Assembly (NCBI RefSeq): GCF_035046505.1
Contig: NC_089829.1
Location: forward strand, 33,399,460 to 33,463,459
From: Tiliqua scincoides
Taxonomy: Eukaryota > Chordata > Lepidosauria > Squamata > Scincidae
Direction of reading: 5' to 3'
Length of the DNA stretch: 64,000 nucleotides
Shown piece by piece: positions 1-9,900 of this stretch (positions are counted from its first letter, which is position 1; every line of letters starts with the position of its first letter). Under the pieces are notes generated by a model that saw only the letters and a list, made by a program, of their open reading frames with translations, did not search any database and was not told the DNA's origin. The position numbers and the translations under genes were made by a program.

Positions 1-100
1 CCTACTTTACCCAGGCTTCGCGCACTGGAGAGGACACTCTGTTCCAGAGCACCATTCAGAGCGTGACACCATGGTCTTCTGAGACTGAAGGATGCCAACA
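1..100 (+). mobile_element. 3' tail of a non-LTR LINE (5'-truncated, cut by the window edge)
   Basis: Carries the ACCATTCAGAGCG tract and a diverged GACTGAAGGATGCCAAC end, the same 3' tail as the LINE at 63206-63958. Confidence 0.75.
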
Positions 101-764
101 GATGTATCATTTCTTCTGTTTGGGTTAACTAACTTCATTGCTTTAAGGAAAAGCAGCCTCAAATTTCTTTAAACAAATTATTTTAATTTTCTTTAAAAAA
201 GAAAATATTTGAAGACTTGCATGGCACCTTTTAGCCCCAAGAGGTTCTCATGTAGCTATCAGAGGATTTGTGTAACAGAATCACATTAACAGCTCCAGCT
301 GTGCAGTTGACCTCAGCAGTTAGAACTGACCCAGCCCATGGGTGGAGGCAAGCACTCATGATGGCATGATGCCACAAACACAAGAGCCTTTATGTGAAAA
401 AAGCAGCTGCCAATAATGTATTTCTTTCAGAACAGTTCCATAATTTGTTCTGGTCAGAGTGTCTTTTCTTAATTGGTCTAAACTGAACATCTTCAGCATT
501 TGGATACTTGCAGACTTACTGGATTTAAGGAGTCTGATGTCTTTTCAGTTTTGGAGCTGTTTTTACTACTTTTGTACTCCCCACACAAACAGCAAGCCCA
601 GTGAATGGCTGAAAGAGTGGATAGACAGTACTCACAGAATGCTCATATAAAGATCTCTTGGAGCCTGAGAAGGCATGCAAAATGCTGTGCCCCCAGCTTG
701 CCTCAACCTCTGCTCCTCTCACCCACTGGATTGGAAAAGGCAGCAAGGAAGTGGTGAGCTAGGG

Positions 765-1274
765 CAGTGGTTCCCAAACTGTGGGTCTGGGGCCCACCAG
801 TGGGTTGTGAACCAATTTTTGGTTGGTCACAAAACTGACAAGGCTGATTAGACTATGTTCCTCAAGGGTTAAACAAGCTGCTACTTGGTGGGGAGCACTG
901 TTACCCATTCACCATTATTCACAACCCTTGGCATTTATCAGTTAGGCAGCAACCTCTATGGCAGGGGTGTCAAACATAGGGCCCGCTGACTGAATGCAGC
1001 CCCTGGAAGCAATTTCTCCAGCCCCTGTTATAATTCGGTTCTCAGAGCATGATTATCTTGAAAATATGAACAAGATTTTCTCTTCTGTCATTTGCAGCTA
1101 ATGAGTTTTTATGTGAGAACGAAGTGCTGGTTCCTGGCCATCAACTGCTTAATGATGTCACTTTTGGCTTAATGATGTCATTTCCAGCCCTCAGCAGGCA
1201 CCATGAATGCTAACTTTGGCCTTCCGTATGAAATGGGTTTGACATCTCTGCTCTAAAAACCTTGGGAACTTCTG
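765..1274. mobile_element. hAT-type non-autonomous element, hosting a nested hAT
   Basis: Left end CAGTGGTTCCCAAACT, right end CTTGGGAACTTCTG. The flanks agctaggg / agctagac are a decayed 8-bp duplication, as hAT elements make. A second element (962-1250) sits inside. Confidence 0.7.
962..1250 (+). mobile_element. hAT-type non-autonomous element (GTGTCAAAC family), nested
   Basis: Ends CAGGGGTGTCAAAC and GTTTGACATCTCTG; flanks ctctatgg / ctctaaaa. The interior carries an AATGATGTCACTT repeat. Related copies are at 21812-22077 and 31330-31565. Confidence 0.75.
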
Positions 1275-1796
1275 AGCTAGACCATTGGCACTCTAGCCCA
1301 CCACGCTCCTTTCTGCCACACTTCTGCACCAGATAAGCAAAAAAGTCACTAAGCCATTTCTGCCCAATGTTGCATATATGCAACAGGTATCAAACATGTC
1401 CACTGGTGGGCTGGGCAGAAATTGGTTAAGGTGCTACAGTATTTGTTGTATTCCAAAGCACACCAGCACTGCTGGTTTTATTGTAAATCACCATAGTTTT
1501 GTGCTGTTGGTAAAATACATATTTTAAAATCAAAATATAATGCTTAAATAGGTTCATAGCCTCCCTCCCAACAATTCTGGGATTTTTAATTTGCAGAGTA
1601 CAACTCTCTGAATGATACCAAATCCCATGACTCCTAGAATCCCATGACTTCCTGGACTAATTTGTTCCCCATTGGCACAATGATATTTGTTAGATTTTGC
1701 CCTGTTTCGTTTGGTTTATGTTTCACTGTGTAATGTTAAAATTAACATATTAATGCTTTGATGTTTTTCTTTTTACCTCTTGTGATTCTTTGTAAC

Positions 1797-2162
1797 AACA
1801 TAAGAAGAGCCCAGCTGGATCAGGCCAAAGGGGGCCCATCTAGTCCAGCTTCCTGTATCTCACAGTGGCCCACTAAATGTTTCAGGGAGCACACAAGACA
1901 ACAAGACACAACCTGCGTCCCGGTGCCCTCCCCCGCCTCTGGCATTCCGAGATAGCCTACCTCTAAAATCAGGAGCTTGCACATACCTACCATGACTTGT
2001 AACCCGTGATGGACTTTTCCTCCAGAAATTGGTCGAATCCCCTCTTAAAGGCATCTATATGAAATGCCATCACAACGTCCTGCGGTAGGGAGTTCCACAT
2101 AACTGCACGCTGGGTCAAGAAATATTTTCTTTCATCTGCCCTAACTCTCCCAACACTCATTT
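1797..2162 (-). mobile_element. CR1 LINE 3' fragment (tandem copy 1)
   Basis: Reverse complement matches the last codons and 3'UTR of the CR1 at 53604-56682 (LSVGR... end, then GGATCAGGCC... and TTCTTATGTT end). It is followed by a 125-bp A/T-rich segment ending in a TAAA run. Confidence 0.85.
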
Positions 2163-2290
2163 TACTTTATAATATACTTTATACACTCATTGTTCTTTAT
2201 TATAAGGCTTTGAAAACCACCTTGGACATTTGCTTTAGAATGGGAAAGGTAGGATATTAATTTCTTAAATAAATAAATAAATTCCTTCAT
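2163..2290 (+). repeat. LINE/SINE-like 3' tail with TAAA run (duplicated)
   Basis: Contains GAAAACCACCTTGGACATTT and GGGAAAGGTAGGATAT, then a TAAA run, a typical reptile LINE/SINE 3' end. A second copy is at 2506-2655. The family is not certain. Confidence 0.5.
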
Positions 2291-2296
2291 TCAGGT

Positions 2297-2505
2297 GTAA
2301 CAACATAAGAAGAGCCCTTACATACCTACCATGACTTGTAACCTGTGCTGGACTTTTCCTTCAATTTGTCCAATCCCCTCTTAAAGGTATCTAGGTGAGA
2401 TGCCATCACCACTTCCTGTGGCAGGGAGTTCCACAGAGTAATTGCATGCTGGGTCAATAAATATTTTCTTTTGTCTGTCCTAACTCTCCCCAAACCCATT
2501 TTACT
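2297..2505 (-). mobile_element. CR1 LINE 3' fragment (tandem copy 2, internally deleted)
   Basis: Same truncation point and same flanking segment as copy 1, but missing about 150 bp between AGAAGAGCCC and TTACATACCTACC. This fits a tandem duplication of the whole 0.5-kb block. Confidence 0.8.
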
Positions 2506-2655
2506 TTATTATAAAAGTAAAGTATTATACTTTATAGCATACTTTATACACTCATTGTACTTTGTTATAAAGCTTTGAAAGCCACCTTGGACATTTGCGT
2601 TAGGGTGGGAAAGGTGGTATATAAATAATAAATAAATAATAAATTCCTTCCTTCC
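2506..2655 (+). repeat. Second copy of the TAAA-tailed segment
   Basis: Near-copy of 2163-2290, with an extra 30-nt A/T-rich stretch and an interrupted TAAA tail. Part of the same tandem duplication. Confidence 0.5.
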
Positions 2656-2659
2656 TTTA

Positions 2660-3189
2660 TCTACGTGCCAGGCTTTCTTGGGAGGAGGAGGAATGATTGT
2701 CAAACCACTTTTGGTAGTGCAGTGTAAACAAGCCCTAGCAATCCAGATCCCCTCCAGTGTATTCCACTCCTTTTTTTCACTTGAGCTTCATCAAGCTCAT
2801 CCCATTGACAGAGGTTAAAATCAGCAACCTGTGCCCTCTTTCAAGGGTTGTGGAAAGGGGGCATGTCCTTTCCCTGCAAGGAGGCGGGGCCTGGCAGCAG
2901 GGCGGGGCAGTGAACTTGTTTTTCACAAAGACTAAGAAACTCCAGAGTGATCAGTGTCACTAGCCTTACGGGGCATTTCCGGGTATGTTTTTCCCCATAG
3001 GGAACTAAACCCATTTCAAAACAGGTGCCTTCCTGCAGCAGCCTGCGGCCTCCCCTCTAAAACAAAAGCTGCAGTAGCAGCAGAGAACTCAGACTCAGGC
3101 TTTTTTATTTGGTATGAGGATAATGTGCTTCCCCCCCTTTTTCATTTAAGTCTCTGGTGCTTACAGAGAGCCCAAGCCCCCAATGTCTA
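2660..3189. other. Intergenic flank, nothing assigned
   Basis: Moderately G/C-rich with short open frames that show no family signature. No recognised repeat. Confidence 0.4.
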
Positions 3190-3622
3190 TTTTTTAACTA
3201 CAATGGGGCTTACTTCTGAGTAGACATGCCTAGGACTGGGCATTCAGGCTGCAATTCTATCCACACACTTACCTGGGAGTAAGCCCCATTGACTCTAATG
3301 GGACTTACTTTGAGTAGACATGCATAGGGCTGGGTTCGAAGGCTGCAATCCTAACCACTCTTACCTGGGAGTAAGCCCCATTGAGTATAATGGGACTTAC
3401 TTCTGAGTAGGTATGCATAGGCTGGGTTTCTGAAGTTGCAATTCGATCCACACACTTACCTGGGGGTAAGCCCCATTGACTCTAATGGGACTTACTTTTG
3501 AGTAGACATGCCAAGGAAGGGGCTTCAAGGCTACAATCCTATCCACATACTTACTTGGGAGTAAGCCCCATTGACTCTAATGGGGCTTACTTCTGAGTAG
3601 ACATGCCTAGGACTGGGCTGAA
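3190..3622. repeat. Tandem array of about five near-palindromic 93-bp units
   Basis: Units repeat with a period of about 93 bp. Each reads CAATCCTATCC, then TACCTGGGAGTAAGCCCC, an ATTGACTCTAAT centre, GGGACTTACTTCTGAGTAGAC, then CATAGG-GCTGG. The left and right halves are roughly reverse complements. The array stops about 250 bp before the DNAJA2 start codon. Single copies occur elsewhere in the window. Confidence 0.9.
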
Positions 3623-3877
3623 AGTGCCCAACAGCACAGAGAACTGTACCATAGAAAGCCCGGAAGCGCAGCCTCAGCACCTCCAGTGTGACTCTGTCCT
3701 TGACTAGCTCTAGGCGACCCCCTTCCTTCCGGTGTGCGTGACGCGTGACGTAGCCGGCGTGCGTGCCGCGGGCCCTCCCTCTCGTCCTCCCTCTCCGGCC
3801 AGCTTCCTCGCTCGCTCGCCCGCTTCCTCCCCGCCGGCGAAGGCACAGGCCGCCGGCCCGCTCCACCCCGCTCCGCC

Positions 3878-3955
3878 ATGGCCAGCGTGGCCGACACCAA
3901 GCTCTACGACATCCTCGGGGTGCCGCCGGGCGCCTCCGACAGCGAGCTCAAGAAG
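3878..3955 (+). CDS. DNAJA2: DNAJA2 coding exon 1
   Basis: 26 codons beginning [11 protein letters not shown], the start of the J domain. The GT donor at 3956 falls directly into a GGGC repeat. The exon lies inside the CpG island. Confidence 0.95.
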
Positions 3956-6900
3956 GTCCGGGCGGGCGGGCGGGCGGGCTGAGGCCGGAGGGCCGGGCCG
4001 GGCCGGGCCGGGCCGGGGGGGGGGGCTGGACAGGCGCCTCTGGCTCTGGAGGCCTGGGGGGGCTGCCCGCGGGTGCTCGTGTGAACGTGGCTGCTTGTCG
4101 CGTGTTCACTCGGAAGGCCCTCCGGTGGGCTGCCGCAGAGGCCGCCGAGCCTCCGCCCGCCCTGCAGACGGGACTCCCCCTGCCCTCCTCTCCGTCTTGA
4201 TTATGGACAGATAGTGTGTGTGTGTTGATATACTGTGCGTGCTGTCCGCTCACTTGGAGTTCCTTGGCTCCCCACACGCCTCTCCTTCTGGCTCTCCCCC
4301 CTTCCCCCCCACATTCCTTTCTGGCTCCTTCCTCCCCCCACACCACTCTGGTTCCCTCCCCCCACACACCTCTCTGGCTCTCCTCCCTTCTCCACCCCCC
4401 CCACACATGTACCTCACTTTCTGCCCCCCCCCACACGTACCTCACTTTCTGGCTCTCCCCCCTTCACTCCCCCCCACACACATGCACCTCACTTTCTGGG
4501 CCTGCCTCCAACCCACACACACAACTCTCTTCCTGGGTCTCCCCTCTCCCCCCACCTCTCTTTCTGACTCCCCTCTCCCCCCCCCACTTACACACACACC
4601 TCTCTGGTTCCCCCCCCCCATCTCTCTTTCTGGGCCTACACACACACACACCCTCTCCAGCTCTCCTCCCTCCCCACTCTCACAACTCTCACACCTCTTT
4701 CTGGCTCTCCCCTCCCCCTCACACACATACCTTTCACACCTCTTTTTCTGGTTCTCCCCTACTCCATCCCCACTCCCCATGAACCTCCTTTTCTTTGGCT
4801 TCCCCATCCCCTTGATCTCCTTCAGGATTGCTTTGATGGGAAGAAACATTCACTAAAATTGAGTATCTGGAGAGTGGGAACAGACAAAAAGGGTGTTTAA
4901 CTTTACCTGGCATGTGACTAGTCTGTGGAACGCCTTGCTACAGGATGTGGTGATGGCGTTGGCCGAGATGCCGTTTATAAAAGGGGATTGGGCAGATTTT
5001 TGGAGGAAAAGTCCATCAAGGTTGTACACCGTGATATACAACCTCCTGGGTTTTGAAGTAGGGTGCCTTAGAATGCCAGGTGTAAGGGAGTGGTGATGGG
5101 ATGCAGGTCAGTTTGTGTGCTCCCTGAGGCATCTGGTGGGCCACTGTGAGATATAGGAAGGTGGACTAGATGGGCCTTTGGTCTGATCCAGCAGGGCTCT
5201 TCTTATGTTCTTATGACCTGAAAATTAGCTCCTCCATTTCCATCTCCTTTTTATTCTTGTTCTTGATGTCCTTATCTATTGTATCTTGGGGGGAGGGTTG
5301 TTTTGATGATGGCAAAGGGCAATCTGCAAATTAGCTCCCCTGTTTCTGCACCCCACCTCTTCTTCTCTTTTGTTTACTTGTGTTGTGTCTCTTAGGGATT
5401 GTTTTGATGGCAACCTGGAGATTAGCTCCCCATTTTCCTCCTCTTCCCTTTTTGTCTATCCCCCCCATAACTCTATTATTTATATGTTCTGTGCATCTTG
5501 GAAGTTGTTTTGATGGTGGCAAAGGTTGACCTAGAAATTAGCTCCTTGTTTCCCAACCTTCTTGTATCACCTTTTATCCTAATTAGCCTGCATCTTTTGG
5601 AAAGAGTTGCTTTGTGATTACAAAGAATGACTTGGCAATTATCATCTATTTTTTTTCTTCCTCTACTCTTCCCCTTCTCCAGAAATCTTGTGTAGTTGGG
5701 AAAATGCATTGTTGATAGTCACATTGATCCATTTAAAACAAAAAGCTACAGTACCTTGATTAAGTACTGCTCAAAACAGGTGTGCACAGCAAGTCAAAAA
5801 CTTGCTGCTGCTCATACCTATTTTGTTGGGTCCTAAGAGAGGTATTGCCAGACTGGTTTTGTCTTAGAAATACCTTCAGAGTGATTAGTTTCTTGTTTTA
5901 TCCCCTCTCCCTTCTCCAGTTTCTCTTCCCTGCTCCTTCTAGTCTTATATCTTTGGGAATTGTTTTGTAGTAAACAACTTATCTATCCCATCTCTCTTCC
6001 CAGTTTCTCTTATTAAATTTTTGTCTCTTAAGTTTTATCTTAAGTTTTATTATTGTGAGGGTGACTTGGAGAGCAACCTTTTTTCTCCTCACTTCTTGCC
6101 CACCCCACTAAACTTTGTATTCTTTAGAGCAGTGTTGGTTGGGACCCAATAGGTGGGTCGACAGCCAATTTCAGGTGGTTCCCTATTTATTGCAATATTT
6201 AATATATTAGACTTGATGCTGCTATGGTATGCGACTACCTTTGGGGAAATGTTACAGTTCTGTACTTTTAACAGATGTATGTTATATGCTTTTAACAATG
6301 ATAGTCCGTGGGACTTATTCCTGGGTAAGTGTGAGGAGGATTGCAGCCTAGGATTGTTAAACATTTTCCTGCTTGATGATGTCACTTCCAGCCATGACAT
6401 CACTTCCGGTGAGTCTTGACAGATCTTAATTCTAAAAAGCAGGTCCTGGTGCTAAAAGTTTGAGAGCCACTGCTTTAGACTTCATGATGATGGGGCTAAA
6501 GATTAGTCCCTTACCACCACCTTTTCTCTTTGATTCTTCCCCTGCTTCAAAATCCCTTTGTATCTTGTTTTATAACAGTTTGGGTGACCTAGAGATGATC
6601 TTCCCACTTCAGCCTTCATTTCTCCTTTCTGTTTTTCTTCCAACTGTATTAAATCTTGTTCCAGCATGACCTGTTAAATGTTCCCAGTTGCTCAGGCTTC
6701 ATTCTAGACCTTGTTCTAATGGTTTTCTCCCAGATTTGGAAAAGAGAGGTAATCCTTTAAAAAAAAAAAAAAAAAAGATTGGGGGAGAGGTGTAAGGGGG
6801 AGAGGCCTATGGTGATAAAACTCTTGAGTCTTATCCTTAACATTGACCTTTCAGCAATTTATTATGTGTACTTGTTTTTCTAACAGGAGTTGCTTCTTTC

Positions 6901-9900
6901 CCAACCGCTCCTCAGCATTCCCTCTGAGTTCAGAGCCTTCCATTTGTTAATTGCTGTGTCCTGCTTGTTTGTGAGTTGGGAATACATCCCCTCCATCTGG
7001 GCGTGTAATAGCATAATTTGTTTGGGTGTTCATTATTTTGAAAGCAGGTGACTGAGGAAGCATGTGGTTGATAAAAAGAGATTCTAAGATCAGTAGGAAA
7101 ATATGATCCCTATTGTGGATGAGAAAACCCTACCTGTGTTCCAGATGTGTGTTCCCAACTTCCCTCCTTTCTTTTGAAGTGTCACTTGATCATAGGTTGT
7201 TGTTAACAATAAGATTTGCTGAAGTTCAGCAGTAGCCTTTCCCCACCCCCAATTAAGTAGGGAGCAAAATTAACTCCTCGTGGTGTCAGTTGCAAATATA
7301 TCTCCTATTTAAAGCAAGCAGGTCTGCTATGCCTGTCGGAAGAATACCAGAAGACCTACTGGGGAAACTGGGATGTGTAAGCTGCACTTCTGAACAAAGC
7401 GGCTTTAATTTATGAAAGTTAAGGTACCGGATGACAGACTAGTTGAACGACTCTGCCCACTTAATCTTCTGGGTGAGATACAAATTGACCTGCATCTGTA
7501 AATATTTGGAGAATTCCCTCTGGTCTTGCTGTCTGCCCTGCACACAGGAATTGGGCTCTGCTTGCCTACATTGGGGAGAAGACAGAGACCTGTATAGGCC
7601 ACAGTGAGAAACAGGGTGCTGAACTTGATAGGCTTTTTGCAAAAAAATAAGGTTCTTGTTATGCTAAGAAAACTGTAAGTAGCAGTTCAACCACTTTCTT
7701 TCCACCTATCTCTTGATGCTCATGGCAAGGCATCCCAAAACATTCCACAGTTTGAGAAAGCTGCTGTTGAATGTTGGAGCCAAAAGGGTAATTTCAGAAG
7801 CTGCGTTTGTTGCATGATAAAACTGCATTTGGCAAAACCCTATCCTCATATCTGAGAAGAGCCATGCTGGATCAGGCCAAAGTGTAGGCTAGTGTAGGCT
7901 CTTGTTTTCCACTACAGCCATTTGGATGCTTTCAGGAAACCCACAAACTGGCCATGAAGGCAATAGTTCTCTCCCCCTGTTGCTCCCCAACAGATGGTAT
8001 TCATTAGTATACTGTCACTGTAGAAGGACAGGCATATACAGAAACCTAAAGAGCAGTAGGTTCTTGTAGTAGCTTTGGGTTAAAGGTGGACCCTGATTAG
8101 AAACTGTTGATCTAAAATAGGCTGGTGGTTAATTGCAGTGCTGCTTGATTGTGTATCTTTCATTGTGCATCCTGTCTTTGCCATAATGCAAAAGGGTGCT
8201 GTGTGTTTCACATTTAAGTCAAGGTCCGTCCTACTACTGCTGAGGTAGTTATTGTGCCTGCAGAACGGAGGATAGCGCAGGTATAGCCAGGAAGGAGCCT
8301 GGGCTGTAAAGCAATATACTGTAAAAGAGTGGGGGGGTCGATTGATGGTCGTGCAAAGAGTGATAGCTGTAATGGAAACTGTTCAGCCTGACTGAATATG
8401 GCTCTGTTTCTGACAATGCATGTAATCCTAGTTGCCTCTCAGTTTCAGTGGTCTTGCATATGGTCATAACACAGCATTACTGTTGAAAGTACTTAAATGC
8501 CTTGGTCAAGTTACACAGCTAACTTGGCAGCAGCTATGGTTTTCTCAGTGGATCACAGAACCAAGATTCTCAGTGACGGTTCCCCCTGATTAACTTTGCT
8601 ATAGTTAAGAGGACATGATTTAACTGTTAATTGTGAAAATTGCATTTAGACAAACTTCTTGTTGAAGTTAGCATGACTCTGTGGGTCCCATTTCCATTTT
8701 GTGACTATCGCTTACCTTTTAAGGAGACTAGAAATTGTGATTTCCTTAATGAGATTTAAGTTTAGCTGATGAAGTAGCTGAAGGTGGGGAGGAAGGATTG
8801 GGCATATTTAGCATCAACTTGACACTAGACTGAAAAAACTTCAGTAGCCTTGGAATATCGTGTTTGTGGTCACTTTCATTTAATGCAGTGATTTTCAACA
8901 TTTTCATCTCATGGCATATTGTTCTCTGTGGTCTTCTCTTGTGATGTCACTTTCAGCTTCCCAGAGACTCTTCCGGGTTTTGTGGCTCTGTTTCTAGGGC
9001 AGCCGTCTCTAGCAACAAACTGTCCTTTTCCTTCACTGGCTCCTTAGAGCTATGCCCAAAATCCTGCAGCACACCAGTTGAAAATTGCTGGTTTTGTGCT
9101 TCACATGCACAAAGCCTTGCTTTTGAATAACATAATTTTGCTCTAGTATTTGTGTGCTTCTGTATTTAGTGTTTAGGGATTTGGGAGTTGTACTGTGGGT
9201 GAGTCTTGCGATAAAGGGAGGAAAAAGTCAGAATTTGGATTGGATGAGAACTAATTGGGATTTTGATGGCACCAGCAATAAACCTGAAAGGATTTGCCTA
9301 GTTGGAAAGATTGAAATACAGGTGGGGCCTCTATGTGGATTTGGCATTGTGTGCTGGACCCGCACTGGGGAGGCTCACCTGACTTCTTGTACACAACTTC
9401 TTGTCATGTCCAGAAGGCTTTCAGAGGCCACACATGGCCTCTCAGAACGCTTCTGGATACCACCAGAGGGTGCTTCTGGTCATGTCCATAGGTCCTCTGA
9501 TGGTCTCCACCCACAAATTCCCTTATCTGTGGGTTTAGGCATCCATGGGGAGCCCAGGAATGGACCCCCCTGTGGATACTGAGGTCCAACTGTGTGCAGA
9601 AGAGTCTCTTCAGAAACACTGTCCAGTTTTCCAAAAGAGGCACATTAAAAGCAATGTAAAAAGAACCATTTTTGAAATTGTTGTGAACACGGTCAAAGCC
9701 ACATGGTTTCACTGTCAGTGCGCAGTAGAATTCTCCTTTTGGGTTGGTTCTCTTCAGGCACTGAATTATACCAAGGCTGTGTTCAGCAGCCTACTAACTT
9801 TCTATATTGCCTTTTTTGTGTGTCACTTAGGCTTACCGAAAGCTTGCTAAGGAATATCACCCTGATAAGAATCCAAATGCAGGTGACAAGGTAAGTCTAT

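Larger units (their letters stand above)
3720..4165. promoter_or_regulatory. CpG island / DNAJA2 promoter
   Basis: CpG dinucleotides are dense here and scarce on both sides. The block covers the likely 5'UTR, coding exon 1 and the start of intron 1. No TATA box is clear, which fits a broadly expressed gene. The transcription start cannot be placed from sequence alone. Confidence 0.85.

Noticed and set aside
3732-4214. Two overlapping + strand open frames of 145-160 codons over exon 1
   Set aside because: They are alternative phases of the GC-rich CpG island. The real coding frame there is DNAJA2 exon 1, which splices out at 3955.
4216-4856. Open frames up to 212 codons rich in Pro, Ser, His, Leu
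   Set aside because: All phases are open because the DNA is an almost pure pyrimidine minisatellite lacking stop codons; no domain is visible.
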